Of a stretch of 64,000 bases of DNA, positions 47,960 to 57,966 are shown one piece after another. Each line of letters begins with the position of its first letter. Position 1 is the first letter of the stretch. The notes beneath the pieces were generated by a model. The model had not been told where the DNA came from. It was given only the letters and a program-made list of their open reading frames with translations, and did no database searches. The position numbers and the translations under genes are program-made. The stretch is taken from the NCBI RefSeq assembly GCF_000423305.1, contig NZ_AUHS01000011.1:1-64000 (forward strand), read 5' to 3'. Source of the stretch: Legionella moravica DSM 19234 (GTDB lineage Bacteria; Pseudomonadota; Gammaproteobacteria; Legionellales; Legionellaceae).

Positions 47960-49048
47960 TCAGACGCGGTATCTTGTTTCAGCAATGGTAGTATTTTCAC
48001 TGGTCAGAGGGAGAGTTTCATCCAGCTGATATTTAAAAATCGCTTCGTCATTCTGGCTCGAGTGTGCAAACATTCCGCTGATGCTGGCTGCTCCCTTGTT
48101 TTCTTGTGGAATATGCCTTAATCCTATATGAGCAATGGGTGATTTTTGTATTGCTTCACGGAGTTGTTCGAATAAACCAACAGGCAACCTCCCTAATAAA
48201 TTGTTATGAAGGTACAATTCTTTTAAATGAGGGAGGGCAATTAATTTAAGGATGCATTGAAATTTTTGTGGATTAAGGCAGCAGGATTTTAGAGATGTCT
48301 TATTAAGGCTCAAGGAGGTGAGCGATTGATTGTGCTCTACCTTTGCAACAAATGCGCTCCAATATTGTTCACTCCATTGATCCAGATTGGCATGATCCAG
48401 GATTAATTGGGAAGATTTATTGACGCTATTCAAGAATACGGCCATTTCTTCTGACCCCATTTGACCTAATTCATTTTTTTCATAAGTCAATGAGCTACAG
48501 ACCGGTAGGGCATGTACTATTTTGTTTAATTCCGCCAAATTGGCTGCACCGGATTGCTCGTAAACAAAATTGCCAAAGATGGTTAACTCCGGCGCGAATA
48601 CTCGGAGGCAAAATAACAAAATGGTTTGTTGCTCAGTGCTTAGTTGAGCTATGGTGTCCAAATCAGCAGTAAAGCGAATGGGATCATCGGGTTTTGTTAT
48701 GGCTTCATAATGAAAAGTCGCGACAATTTGGACCGGATAACTGATATGAAACAACATAGTCTCGATCGGTTCGTGTGGTGCATGCCGATAACATGCTTCG
48801 GTTAATGCATAAAGGAAATTTGAGCGTGTTTGCTGAGTTTTACAGGAGCTTATGTATTTAACCGCAATAACAGACTCTTCTGAGCTTTCTCCTAAAAGAG
48901 TATTGGGGTGAGGTTGTTTCATGTAGTACATAATGAGATCGCTAAGCGAGACTAATTTATCGATTCCCTGGGTTTGGGAATAGTTTAAAAATGCTTCGAT
49001 AGCGTGTTTGCATTCTTCAAAACTGAATTTGTTGAAGGGGCCAGGCAT
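47960..49048 (-). CDS. Leucine-rich-repeat effector-like protein
   Basis: A 362-residue protein that I recall as a Dot/Icm substrate family member (lpg2628). The first 200 residues are helical (MPGPFNKFSFEECKHAIEAF start). Residues about 240-325 hold leucine-rich repeats: LTSLSLNKTSLKS, LPHLKELYLHNNLLGRLP, IAHIGLRHIP. The repeat array is short, two or three units of about 28 residues. LRRs usually bind proteins, so it may bind a host target. The tail is acidic and Thr/Ser-rich. AAGGAGAG stands upstream of the ATG at 49048. It lies alone, convergent with the DUF218 gene. Confidence 0.75.
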   Translation of the reverse strand: MPGPFNKFSFEECKHAIEAFLNYSQTQGIDKLVSLSDLIMYYMKQPHPNTLLGESSEESVIAVKYISSCKTQQTRSNFLYALTEACYRHAPHEPIETMLFHISYPVQIVATFHYEAITKPDDPIRFTADLDTIAQLSTEQQTILLFCLRVFAPELTIFGNFVYEQSGAANLAELNKIVHALPVCSSLTYEKNELGQMGSEEMAVFLNSVNKSSQLILDHANLDQWSEQYWSAFVAKVEHNQSLTSLSLNKTSLKSCCLNPQKFQCILKLIALPHLKELYLHNNLLGRLPVGLFEQLREAIQKSPIAHIGLRHIPQENKGAASISGMFAHSSQNDEAIFKYQLDETLPLTSENTTIAETRYRV

Positions 49049-49101
49049 AATTCTCTCCTTGAACGCTAGGTTCCGCGCACTTATCTATTATTATCTCGGC
49101 C

Positions 49102-49178
49102 AAATTGAGCTTATTTTTGCGCTTCGATGCTCACATACTGATGTATGCCCCGCTTCAGTGCTCAAAAATAAACCCATT
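49102..49178. repeat. Long imperfect inverted repeat
   Basis: The arms AAATTGAGCTTATTTTTG (49102-49119) and CAAAAATAAACCCATTT (49162-49178) pair with few mismatches, and CATAC/GTATG pairs in the centre. It lies in the 306-base gap between the LRR gene and the flavoprotein gene; nothing else is seen there. Confidence 0.55.
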
Positions 49179-49354
49179 TTGACGCAAGCTAGCGTTAAGT
49201 GCACTGAGCCTAATGCTTTAAATCATTTAAAGTATTTTGATGCATTAATTAAATCGTACCAGAACGCACTGTTTAATATAATTAATAATGTCCAGACTAT
49301 AATGATCCTTCATTAATATCAACCTGAATTCTTATTAATATTGGCAGGGGGAGC

Positions 49355-50536
49355 TTATACTGCTTGACCCGCCGCCCAACCAGAGGACCAGGCCCATTGA
49401 AAATTATACCCTCCCAGCCAACCGGTTACATCCACTGCTTCACCTATAAAATACAGCCCTGCGACTTCATTTGCTTCCATCGTTTTTGACGATAGGGCAT
49501 GACAATCAACCCCGCCTATGGTGACTTCAGCAGTACGGTAACCCTCAGTTCCATTGGGTTTGACTATCCAGCTTTGAATCAGATGAGTTACAGACTCCAA
49601 ATCCCTGTTTGACATTTCCGACAATTTTGTTTGTGCCTGATGTTTAGGAATAAAGACTTCGACTACTCGTTTGGGTAAGAAATGGGACAATATGGAATTC
49701 AATTGCTTTTGTGGTGTTTCAACCCGAGCTTCTTTTAAGCGTTCAAGGAGTTCATGCTCTGGTACCATATTGATATGGATTGGTTCGCCAGGGTTCCAGT
49801 AGGAAGAGAGTTGTAAAATTGCTGGGCCGCTTAGTCCACGATGAGTAAATAAAACATGCTCACGAAATTGGTTTCGTTCATTTGATACTATGCTATCGAC
49901 ACCAATACCTGAAAGTACTGAAATTCGTTCCTTATCGTGTACATCTAGAGTAAACGGGACCAGCCCTGCGCGAGTTGGCCATACTTTTATGTTAAATTGC
50001 TCAGCAACCTTGTAGGCGAATGGACTGGCTCCCATGGTTGGGATGGACAGTCCGCCGCTGGCAATCACCAGGGAATGGCATTGAAAAGTTCCACGACTGG
50101 TATTTACCTTAAAACACCGGTCATCCGTTTTTTGTATTTTTTCAATAGAAGTATTTAAATGAATTTCGGCTTTGAATTGCTCGCATTCTGAAAGCAACAT
50201 GTCCACAATATCTTTTGATTTATTGTCGCAAAATAATTGACCCAAGGTTTTTTCATGAAATGGGATGTTGTGTTTTTTGACCAGATTTATAAAATCCCAT
50301 TGGGTGTACCGTGACAGAGCCGATTTAAAAAAATGTGGATTGTTTGAGTAATATTTGTCTGGCTCAATGTAATAATTGGTAAAATTACAGCGTCCCCCTC
50401 CTGACATTAATATTTTTTTTCCTGCTTTATTCGCATGATCCAGGATAATGACGCGGCGGGAACGTTTACTGGCTTCAATGGCGCACATTAAGCCGGCTGC
50501 ACCAGCGCCTATAATGATGACATCTATTTCTTGCAT
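49355..50536 (-). CDS. HI0933-family flavoprotein (NAD(P)/FAD-dependent oxidoreductase)
   Basis: A 393-residue flavoprotein. It opens with an FAD-binding Rossmann motif (IIIGAGAAGLMCAIEASKR), followed by GKKILMSGGGRCNFTN, which is the hallmark of the HI0933/YhiN family, and ends GYNFQWAWSSGWAAGQAV. Members bind FAD; a few have been linked to oxidation or reduction of small molecules, but the physiological substrate is not known. Length is typical (about 395). It is probably cytosolic. The next gene on its strand (GIY-YIG) lies 160 bases upstream. Confidence 0.9.
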   Translation of the reverse strand: MQEIDVIIIGAGAAGLMCAIEASKRSRRVIILDHANKAGKKILMSGGGRCNFTNYYIEPDKYYSNNPHFFKSALSRYTQWDFINLVKKHNIPFHEKTLGQLFCDNKSKDIVDMLLSECEQFKAEIHLNTSIEKIQKTDDRCFKVNTSRGTFQCHSLVIASGGLSIPTMGASPFAYKVAEQFNIKVWPTRAGLVPFTLDVHDKERISVLSGIGVDSIVSNERNQFREHVLFTHRGLSGPAILQLSSYWNPGEPIHINMVPEHELLERLKEARVETPQKQLNSILSHFLPKRVVEVFIPKHQAQTKLSEMSNRDLESVTHLIQSWIVKPNGTEGYRTAEVTIGGVDCHALSSKTMEANEVAGLYFIGEAVDVTGWLGGYNFQWAWSSGWAAGQAV

Positions 50537-50697
50537 TCAGGATTGCACTCGTTAAATACCAGCAGATGAACCGTATGAATTTAAGCTTGGGCTGTATGGG
50601 TTCTTTAGGTGGAGTACCAGTCAAATTTAACGCATAATGTATCATTTTATAATCCGTGAATCCATAAATAATCCAATTATAACGAAGTGCCAATGAC

Positions 50698-51027
50698 TCA
50701 GGCGGGAGAGTTGTTTCTGAATGGAATAGGCTTGAATGCTTGAACTCGTGGATCGGTTGACAGTGATGAGGGGTTCTGTATGAGTTTCGATTTTTGTTGA
50801 CGGGACTTTTTCTTAATTTCACGCTCCAGTTTCATGGCGAAAGACTTATCTCCATCTATTATCCAGCATTGAGCAATATGGAGTGGTTTAAAGCTACGGG
50901 TATACTTGCATCCGCCAGTGCCGTTCACATGGGATAAAAAACGTTTTTCCAGATTATCAGTATAACCCGTGTAATAACATTGATTGTCACAGAGAAGGAT
51001 ATAAACCCAATAATCTTTTTTAGACAT
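50698..51027 (-). CDS. GIY-YIG domain protein (UPF0213/YhbQ-like)
   Basis: A 109-residue protein with a GIY-YIG nuclease-type domain: WVYILLCDNQCYYTGYTDNLEKR (two Tyr motif, Arg of the helix), HVNGTGGCKYTRSF and a Glu in LEREIKKKS. Proteins of this size, such as E. coli YhbQ, are thought to act on DNA or RNA but their role is poorly known. The last 30 residues (after about 80) are extra, polar and probably disordered. It is a single gene. Confidence 0.88.
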   Translation of the reverse strand: MSKKDYWVYILLCDNQCYYTGYTDNLEKRFLSHVNGTGGCKYTRSFKPLHIAQCWIIDGDKSFAMKLEREIKKKSRQQKSKLIQNPSSLSTDPRVQAFKPIPFRNNSPA

Positions 51028-51201
51028 CTACCCATCCTTAATCTATTCTTTAAGCAGAATGTTTGACTACAATCAATGATACCTTTTGAATCGTGATCAG
51101 TATTTTATTATAGAAAGGCTACACTGCCTATTTTTAGCAGATAATTCGTTGTTGTGACATAGGAATATTAAACAATAGAATTTACTGAAAAGGAGTTTGG
51201 T

Positions 51202-52074
51202 ATGAATGTTTCGTTTATCGGTCTGGGTAAAATGGGATCGGCAATGGTCGAGCGCCTGTTGCATGCAGGTTATTCTGTTACCGTATATAACAGAACCCCC
51301 TCAAAAGCCCTGCCGCTTGTTAAATTGGGTGCCAGATATGCTGATTCCCTCATTCAAGCAGTACAAGATGCCGATGTGGTGATGAGTTGTTTATTACATG
51401 ATCAGGCGGTTCTTGATATGGTTCATGATTCTGTGCACCATTTTAAATCAAAAGCAATTCATGTGTGTTTGTCAACAATATTACCTGACACATCAGTACT
51501 GCTTAAAGAATTGCATGAAGCTAATAACAGTCATTTTGTTTCAGCTGCGGTTCTGGGCATACCTAAAGTAGTTCAAAAAGGTGGGGTTACTGCTTATTGT
51601 GCTGGGGCTGATAAAAATCTGGAAGTCATTATTCCTTTACTCAAATCCTTTTCAACTGAAGTCATATGTCTTGGGGATAATATTAAAGCAGCAAATACAA
51701 TGAAAATATGTCTCAATTACAGTTTGGCAACAGCATTGGAGCTTATTAGCGAATTATATGTCTTTGCAGAAAAAAGTGGTCTTGAAAGTGAATTTGTAAA
51801 AATGAGCCTACACCAGATTTATGGCCATCCTGCGTTCCAACTTTATGTTGATAAGATTCAGGAGCGTAATTTTGATGAGGTGAATTTTGACATGATAGGT
51901 GGAAACAAGGACATCACTATTTTTCAGGAGGCCTTCGCCCGGGCTGGTGTGGTACCTGAATTAGGAAACGTGATTAAATCCCGATTTATTTCTGCTTTAG
52001 CGAATGGTATGGCGCATAAAGACTGGAGCGGCATCTATGAAGTCATCAGAGAACAATCGGGGTTGGCTGAATAA
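51202..52074 (+). CDS. 3-hydroxyisobutyrate dehydrogenase-family oxidoreductase
   Basis: A 290-residue beta-hydroxyacid dehydrogenase. The Rossmann fold opens MNVSFIGLGKMGSAMVERLL (NAD(P) motif GxGxxG) with NRTPSKA after the second strand, suggesting NADP preference; the catalytic Lys is in KAANTMKICLNY. The usual family motif GxxGxG of substrate binding reads VSAAVLGIPKVVQKGG. The substrate may be a small hydroxyacid such as 3-hydroxyisobutyrate or a semialdehyde; it cannot be named from sequence. A strong AAGGAG precedes the ATG. It is followed by a terminator-like hairpin. Confidence 0.88.
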   Translation: MNVSFIGLGKMGSAMVERLLHAGYSVTVYNRTPSKALPLVKLGARYADSLIQAVQDADVVMSCLLHDQAVLDMVHDSVHHFKSKAIHVCLSTILPDTSVLLKELHEANNSHFVSAAVLGIPKVVQKGGVTAYCAGADKNLEVIIPLLKSFSTEVICLGDNIKAANTMKICLNYSLATALELISELYVFAEKSGLESEFVKMSLHQIYGHPAFQLYVDKIQERNFDEVNFDMIGGNKDITIFQEAFARAGVVPELGNVIKSRFISALANGMAHKDWSGIYEVIREQSGLAE

Positions 52075-52127
52075 GTGACCAGCACTTGATTGAATCTACA
52101 CCTATCTTCAGTTTCGCAATCAACATG

Positions 52128-52154
52128 CCCGCATCAAATCAAGAATGATGCGGG
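52128..52154 (+). terminator. Hairpin after the dehydrogenase gene
   Basis: CCCGCATCA (52128-52136) and TGATGCGGG (52146-52154), perfect 9-base stem, followed by TTGGTTATT. It lies about 55 bases after the stop codon. Confidence 0.6.
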
Positions 52155-52325
52155 TTGGTTATTGGGGATTATTTCAATATCGTTCCATCTCGACCCTCAA
52201 TAATTTGGGTTCTGCCAGCATTGGTTATTTGCCTTAAACATTGGCTAAACAATGAAAGTGCATGGATAATTGTGTAACTTGCTGACATAATATGGCAGTA
52301 AGTTACAACTGAATAAGGTATACCC

Positions 52326-53015
52326 TTGTCCCGTACAGACCGATTATTTGAGTTAATCCAGATTTTGCGCCGGCATCGATATCCAGTGAGGGGCGCAAAT
52401 CTGGCCGAAGAGTTAGGTGTAAGCCTGCGAACTCTTTATCGTGATATTGCTACCTTACAGGCGCAAGGCGCCAGCATTGATGGAGAACCAGGATTAGGAT
52501 ACGTGTTACGCCCCGGATTTATGTTGCCGCCATTAATGTTTTCAGAGGATGAAATCGAAGCTTTGGTTCTTGGTTCTCGATGGGTTGCGAAACGCACGGA
52601 CAGCCAATTAAGTTCGGCAGCAAAGAATGCTTTGGCCAAGATAGCTGCTGTACTTCCTGACGATTTACGACATCAGCTGGATGCCTCCGGTTTATTGGTG
52701 GGCCCAGCCAATACCCTTTCAGCAGGTGATGAAGAGTTGGCGACGATCAGAAAGGTGATTCGGGGCGAGTGTAAATTGTTAATCTCCTATAAAGACAGTA
52801 GTGAACAATTAAGTGAGCGAATTATCTGGCCTTTTGCTTTGGGTTTTTTTGAACAGGTTCGTATAGTCATTGCCTGGTGTGAACTTCGACAGGAATTTCG
52901 TCATTTTCGAACGGACAGAATAATCAAGATAACCCGCCTGGATATTCGCTATCCCGCCAGGCGTCAAACACTTTTGAAAAAATGGCGTGAGCAACAAGGT
53001 ATTCCCGTTCAATAA
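52326..53015 (+). CDS. HTH/WYL-domain transcriptional regulator (YafY-like)
   Basis: A 229-residue regulator. An N-terminal DeoR-like winged helix (LFELIQILRRHRYPVRGANLAEELGVSLRTLYRDIATL, about 5-60) is followed by a helical linker and a WYL-type domain (about 140-210; CKLLISYKDSS, RIIWPFALGFF, WCELRQEFRHFRTDRI). WYL domains sense small ligands or nucleic acids. The start is a TTG at 52326 with AAGG seven bases upstream. It precedes an EVE-domain gene and a GyrI-like gene; targets are unknown. Confidence 0.9.
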   Translation: MSRTDRLFELIQILRRHRYPVRGANLAEELGVSLRTLYRDIATLQAQGASIDGEPGLGYVLRPGFMLPPLMFSEDEIEALVLGSRWVAKRTDSQLSSAAKNALAKIAAVLPDDLRHQLDASGLLVGPANTLSAGDEELATIRKVIRGECKLLISYKDSSEQLSERIIWPFALGFFEQVRIVIAWCELRQEFRHFRTDRIIKITRLDIRYPARRQTLLKKWREQQGIPVQ

Positions 53016-53193
53016 TCCATCAATCATTACTGACATATTCTGTCATTAATATCTCGTACACTGGGTTAATAACTCCCAATCTTTTGGTGCAAGGAATTAT
53101 TAATTCAGTCATTTAGTTTATCTAAATACCTTTATTTACTTTCCTTTTATCCCTTGATTCGGGGAAGCTTTAACCACATCAGGAGTGTTTTTC

Positions 53194-53622
53194 ATGAGTC
53201 AAAATTGGTTGGCAGTAGCTTCAGCTGAGCATGTGCGTCGTGGTCGCGAATCAGGATTTATGCAGGTTTGTCATGGTAAGAAAGCACCGTTAAAGCGAGT
53301 TCATCCGGGTGATACCGTTCTTTATTATTCGCCTACAGTCAGTTTTGGTGGAGCAGATAAACTTCAGGCCTTTACTGCTATAGGAACAGTAGCGAGAGGA
53401 GAGGTCTATCAAGTTGATATGGGTAATGGATTTTATCCCTTTAGACGGGATGTTGACTGGTATAAGGCTACAGAGGCATTTATTGCTCCCTATCTGGATG
53501 AACTTGAATGGACCCGGGAACGAAGAAATTGGGGATATCAACTGCGATTTGGATTGTTATTAATCAGTAATCACGATGTGAAGCTGATTGCTCAGGCGAT
53601 GAATATTGAGTTTAATTTTTAG
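53194..53622 (+). CDS. EVE domain protein
   Basis: A 142-residue protein made of one EVE domain: it opens [16 protein letters not shown], has [14 protein letters not shown] and [15 protein letters not shown], and ends with a conserved RFGLLLIS segment. EVE domains belong to the PUA-like fold and bind modified bases in DNA or RNA; in other contexts they occur in restriction systems. The ATG at 53194 has AGGAG eight bases upstream, so I prefer it over the GTG nine bases earlier. The neighbours (WYL regulator, GyrI-like protein) suggest a small regulatory cluster, without proof. Confidence 0.88.
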   Translation: MSQNWLAVASAEHVRRGRESGFMQVCHGKKAPLKRVHPGDTVLYYSPTVSFGGADKLQAFTAIGTVARGEVYQVDMGNGFYPFRRDVDWYKATEAFIAPYLDELEWTRERRNWGYQLRFGLLLISNHDVKLIAQAMNIEFNF

Positions 53623-53633
53623 GCATCAAAATT

Positions 53634-53722
53634 AGGGCCTGTTGACAGTTTATCTATTTGCCCCTACTTCTCGCGCTTTATGTGCGTAACGTAGGCTATG
53701 GGCGCAATGGTTAACAGACCCT
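53634..53722. mobile_element. MITE-like repeat, short copy B
   Basis: Ends AGGGCCTGTTGAC (from 53634) and GTTAACAGACCCT (to 53722) are inverted copies like those of the element at 17276-17439. The inner part is different and shorter, with a CCTAC...GTAGG stem containing GCGC/GCG. No coding frame. Confidence 0.65.
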
Positions 53723-53762
53723 GGTTCAGGTTATGTATTGTTTTGTTATCAGGAGAATTAGG

Positions 53763-54254
53763 ATGATTAATGAAGAACCGAGAAGGGTGGAAGTCGATGG
53801 TTTCAAGGTAGCCGGTTTCAGTGTGCGTACAAAAAACAGCGATGAGTTCAACCCTGAAAAGGCCAGGTTACCGTTACTGTGGGAGCAGTTTTTTTCTTCC
53901 GGACTTACTCAAATAATTTCCCATCGTTTAGAAAATGAACCGATTTTCGGAGTGTATTCACATTATGAATCGGATGAAATGGGCCACTATAACGTAACTG
54001 CTGGTCTTGACAGTTCAAATGAAACCAATGTTTTGGAGTTAAACCAGGTTGAGGTAATGAAAGGAAGCTATCTTGTTTTTGAATCTCAGGGCGCCTTTCC
54101 AGACTGTGTTGTTCAGACCTGGGAGCGTATATGGACTTATTTTCAGAATAATGATTTTTATAAACGAGCCTTTCAAAGTGATTTTGAATTGTATTCAGGT
54201 CCAAATCAGATTGCAATTTACATTGGCATTTGTTCGAAACAGGACCCGAGATGA
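53763..54254 (+). CDS. GyrI-like small-molecule-binding protein
   Basis: A 163-residue protein of the GyrI/AraC effector-binding type (SHV fold): RRVEVDGFKVAGFSVRT opens the domain, GVYSHYESDEMGHYNVTAGLD forms the central strand-loop and GSYLVFESQGAFPDCVVQTWERIW the typical later strand. Such proteins bind small molecules or, in E. coli, gyrase. The ATG at 53763 is used because AGGAG precedes it; an earlier in-frame ATG would add ten residues. Ligand unknown. Confidence 0.8.
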   Translation: MINEEPRRVEVDGFKVAGFSVRTKNSDEFNPEKARLPLLWEQFFSSGLTQIISHRLENEPIFGVYSHYESDEMGHYNVTAGLDSSNETNVLELNQVEVMKGSYLVFESQGAFPDCVVQTWERIWTYFQNNDFYKRAFQSDFELYSGPNQIAIYIGICSKQDPR

Positions 54255-54340
54255 CGGTCCTGCCTGATGGAGTAGCCTAAATTTGAAATTTCCCTGTTTC
54301 GGTCTAATATTGTGTAAACAGAGAACAATTATCTCAAAAG

Positions 54341-54634
54341 ATGGAATTCATGATGAATGAACTGGATATTTTGCACTTATTTTACGATGAAATGAAAGAG
54401 CACAGTGTGACGCGCGATAAAATTTTTCTAAGCATTGATCAACAGGCTGTGGACAAATTATCGCAAAAGAAAGGCACCCAAATTTCTTTAGAGGCTGCGC
54501 ATAAATTAACCGATATTTGCATTGCCAATGAATGGCTGGAACGTACAACAGCTGACACTCATTACAAATATTTATCGTTGACTGAAGCAGGCTTACAGAC
54601 GGTTCTCTTGAGTGAGTACAGTAAAGTGAGATGA
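54341..54634 (+). CDS. Small protein, winged-helix-like, unassigned
   Basis: A 97-residue protein I cannot place in a named family. It has an N-terminal helical part (ELDILHLFYDEMKEHS), a middle ISLEAAHKLTDICIANEWLERTT that resembles the recognition region of a winged helix, and a wing-like HYKYLSLTEAGLQTVL. Several start codons (54341, 54350, 54353) are possible. It could be a small DNA-binding protein; confidence in the function is low. It lies ahead of carB on the same strand. Confidence 0.6.
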   Translation: MEFMMNELDILHLFYDEMKEHSVTRDKIFLSIDQQAVDKLSQKKGTQISLEAAHKLTDICIANEWLERTTADTHYKYLSLTEAGLQTVLLSEYSKVR

Positions 54635-54754
54635 TGAGTTTGCTCAAAATAGGACATAGTTTGAGAAATTAACTGAAAGAGTGTTAGATAAGGGTATAAT
54701 CTTTAGGCAAAACTCGGTAAAATAGATCACTTTATTCTTTTTTTTGTTGCCACT

Positions 54755-57700
54755 ATGCCAAAACGAACTGATATTAAATCGATCCTGATTCTTGGAGCCG
54801 GTCCCATTGTTATTGGACAAGCATGTGAGTTTGATTACTCAGGTACTCAAGCAGTGCGTGCTTTGAAGGAAGAAGGGTATCGGGTGATATTGGTTAATTC
54901 AAATCCAGCAACCATCATGACGGATCCTGAGCTTGCTGATGCGACTTATATAGAGCCTGTGCGTTGGAAAGAAGTTGAAAAAATAATTGAGAAAGAACGG
55001 CCTGATGCTTTATTGCCCACTATGGGCGGACAAACTGCATTGAATTGCGCTCTGGATCTGGTACGAGAAGGAGTTTTAGCCAAATACTCTGTTGAAATGA
55101 TCGGCGCTACACGAGAAGCAATAGACAAAGCAGAGGATAGAGAAAAATTTCGTCAGCTGATGATAAAAATCGGCCTGGATATGCCCCGATCCGCTATTGC
55201 CCACAGTTTGGAGGAAGCAATTCAGGTTCAGGCGCGTTTAGGTTTCCCTGCTATTATTCGCCCTTCATTTACCATGGGCGGCAGTGGGGGTGGGATTGCT
55301 TATAATCGTGAAGAATTTGAAGAAATATGTACCCGAGGCCTGGAGCTTTCTCCAACGCATGAGTTGTTGATTGATGAATCCGTTCTCGGTTGGAAAGAAT
55401 ATGAAATGGAAGTGGTCCGCGATAAAAAGGACAACTGCATCATTGTATGTACCATAGAAAACCTTGATCCTATGGGGGTGCATACTGGCGACTCGATTAC
55501 GGTCGCTCCAGCTCAGACACTTACCGATAAAGAATATCAACGGATGAGGGATGCCGCAATAAAAGTATTGAGGGCAGTTGGTGTGGATACCGGCGGCTCC
55601 AACGTACAATTTGCAATAAATCCAGAAGACGGGCGCATGCTTGTCGTCGAAATGAACCCCAGGGTATCACGAAGTTCTGCTCTGGCTTCGAAGGCAACCG
55701 GGTTTCCAATCGCCAAAGTGGCTGCCAAATTAGCTGTTGGTTATACACTTGATGAATTAAAAAACGAAATAACAGGCGGTAAAACTCCTGCGTCCTTCGA
55801 GCCGAGTATTGATTATGTCGTAACCAAAATCCCACGGTTTAATTTTGATAAATTCCCGCAAACGCCCAATACCTTAACTACTCAAATGAAATCTGTGGGC
55901 GAGGTGATGGCAATAGGCTCCAATTTCCAGGAATCGTTACAAAAAGCCATTCGTGGTTTGGAAATAGGGCGATGCGGTTTACATTCTCTATTTCAAAAAG
56001 GAGATATGGCCCGGTTACGAGGACATCTGCGTGAGCCTACTCCTGATCGACTTTGGTATATCGCAGACGCATTCCGTCAAAAGCTTTCTCTTGAAGAGAT
56101 TCATATGGAAAGCCGTGTTGATCCCTGGTTTTTGGCACAGATTGAAGAGCTGGTTCAATTAGAGCGTTCTGTTTTTGGAAAATCCATTCATGAGTTGGAT
56201 AAAGCAACCCTTGGATTATTAAAGCATCGCGGATTTGCTGATGCCTACTTGGCCAAATTAATGTATTGCACCGAAGCACAGGTCAGGACACGTCGTGTTG
56301 AATTAGGTGTTATTCCTGTTTATAAGCGGATTGATTCTTGTGCTGGTGAGTTTCCCAGTGATACAGCCTACTTATACTCCTGCTATGCAGGCAGTTGTGA
56401 AGCTCGACCAGAAAGCAATAAGAAAAAAATCATGATTCTCGGTGGAGGTCCCAATCGCATAGGACAGGGTATCGAATTTGATTATTGCTGTGTACATGCC
56501 GCGATGTCTTTGCGAGAGGCGGGTTATCAAACGATTATGGTTAACTGTAATCCTGAAACCGTGTCTACCGATTTTGATACTTCGGATCGCCTGTATTTTG
56601 AACCAGTAACCCTTGAAGATGTTCTATCCATAGTGGATGTGGAACAACCAGATGGTGTTGTCGTGCATTACGGTGGACAAACTCCGCTAAAACTGGCTAG
56701 AGATCTTGAAGCCAACGGGGTAAAAATCATTGGAACTTCTCCTGATGCCATTGATATGGCAGAAGATAGAGAACGATTTCAGCAGCTCGTTAATGAATTA
56801 AAGCTGCATCAGCCGGATAACGGCACTGTACGAAGTGAAGCTGAGGCTATTGAATTGGCCAATCGTATTGGCTATCCATTGGTTGTACGGCCCTCTTATG
56901 TTCTTGGGGGCAGAGCCATGGAGATTGTCTATCATGAAGATGATTTGCGCCACTATTTATCGCATGCTGTCGCCGTTTCTAATGATTCCCCAGTTTTACT
57001 GGATAAATTTCTAAATGATGCCATAGAAGTTGATATTGATGCGGTCTGTGACGGCAAAGAGGTATTAATTGGCGCTATAATGGAACACATAGAACAAGCA
57101 GGCATTCATTCAGGTGATTCTGCCTGTACTTTGCCACCGTTTAGTATCAGTGTGGTTGTGCAGCAAGATTTAATGGAACAAATGCGGCAAATGGCTCTAA
57201 AATTGGGAGTAGTCGGTTTGATTAACGCTCAATTTGCGATTCAGGCGGATGATATTTATGTTTTGGAAGTGAATCCAAGGGCTTCAAGAACAGTACCTTT
57301 TGTTTCGAAGGCTACAGGATTACCCTTAGCTAAAATTGCCGCATTGTGTAAAGTGGGTATTAGTCTGAAAGAGCAGGGTTTAACACAAAATCATCACATG
57401 CCTTCGTTTTATTCAATTAAATTACCTGTGTTCCCATTTATAAAATTTTCTGGAGTCGATTCCATCCTGGGCCCAGAAATGAAATCAACTGGTGAGGTTA
57501 TGGGTATTGCCAAGCGTTTTGGTCAGGCTTATGCTAAAGCGCAGCTGGGAGCCGGTTGTAACATAGCTAAACGACGCCGTGCTTTTGTTTCTGTTCGAGA
57601 TGCGGATAAAACCCGCGTGGGGGAGATAGCTAAACGATTAATTGAATTGGGATTTGAAATTATAGCGACACGTGGTACGGCTTTGGCGCTGCAAGCAGCA

Positions 57701-57958
57701 GGCGTAGACTGCCGACGAGTTTTTAAAGTAGCTGAAGGCAGACCTCACGTGTTGGATTTTATAAAGAATAATGAAATTGATTTTATTGTGAATACAACTG
57801 AAGGCAAGCAAGCCATTGCGGATTCATTTGCTATTCGACGCAATGCGTTACAGCATAAGGTTAGTTATACTACGACATTATCAGGAGCCGAGGCTGCTTG
57901 TCTGGCGATGAAATATGAAGATAGGGAAACAGTAACTCGATTACAGGATTTACATTAG
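54755..57958 (+). CDS. carB: Carbamoyl phosphate synthase large subunit
   Basis: A 1067-residue enzyme that makes carbamoyl phosphate from bicarbonate, ammonia and two ATP for arginine and pyrimidine synthesis. Two homologous ATP-grasp halves are seen: the first with [19 protein letters not shown] and [10 protein letters not shown], the second from about residue 555 with [19 protein letters not shown] and [10 protein letters not shown]; the C-terminal MGS-like allosteric domain runs from about 940 ([18 protein letters not shown]). Length is typical (1073 in E. coli). The small subunit carA is not next to it here, although carA-carB pairing is common. greA follows after a few bases. Confidence 0.98.
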   Translation: MPKRTDIKSILILGAGPIVIGQACEFDYSGTQAVRALKEEGYRVILVNSNPATIMTDPELADATYIEPVRWKEVEKIIEKERPDALLPTMGGQTALNCALDLVREGVLAKYSVEMIGATREAIDKAEDREKFRQLMIKIGLDMPRSAIAHSLEEAIQVQARLGFPAIIRPSFTMGGSGGGIAYNREEFEEICTRGLELSPTHELLIDESVLGWKEYEMEVVRDKKDNCIIVCTIENLDPMGVHTGDSITVAPAQTLTDKEYQRMRDAAIKVLRAVGVDTGGSNVQFAINPEDGRMLVVEMNPRVSRSSALASKATGFPIAKVAAKLAVGYTLDELKNEITGGKTPASFEPSIDYVVTKIPRFNFDKFPQTPNTLTTQMKSVGEVMAIGSNFQESLQKAIRGLEIGRCGLHSLFQKGDMARLRGHLREPTPDRLWYIADAFRQKLSLEEIHMESRVDPWFLAQIEELVQLERSVFGKSIHELDKATLGLLKHRGFADAYLAKLMYCTEAQVRTRRVELGVIPVYKRIDSCAGEFPSDTAYLYSCYAGSCEARPESNKKKIMILGGGPNRIGQGIEFDYCCVHAAMSLREAGYQTIMVNCNPETVSTDFDTSDRLYFEPVTLEDVLSIVDVEQPDGVVVHYGGQTPLKLARDLEANGVKIIGTSPDAIDMAEDRERFQQLVNELKLHQPDNGTVRSEAEAIELANRIGYPLVVRPSYVLGGRAMEIVYHEDDLRHYLSHAVAVSNDSPVLLDKFLNDAIEVDIDAVCDGKEVLIGAIMEHIEQAGIHSGDSACTLPPFSISVVVQQDLMEQMRQMALKLGVVGLINAQFAIQADDIYVLEVNPRASRTVPFVSKATGLPLAKIAALCKVGISLKEQGLTQNHHMPSFYSIKLPVFPFIKFSGVDSILGPEMKSTGEVMGIAKRFGQAYAKAQLGAGCNIAKRRRAFVSVRDADKTRVGEIAKRLIELGFEIIATRGTALALQAAGVDCRRVFKVAEGRPHVLDFIKNNEIDFIVNTTEGKQAIADSFAIRRNALQHKVSYTTTLSGAEAACLAMKYEDRETVTRLQDLH

Positions 57959-57966
57959 AGGTGGAT

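Noticed and set aside
49008-49316. Plus-strand frame of about 100 codons upstream of the flavoprotein gene
   Set aside because: It crosses the start of the LRR gene on the other strand and the long inverted repeat; no ribosome site and no family resemblance.
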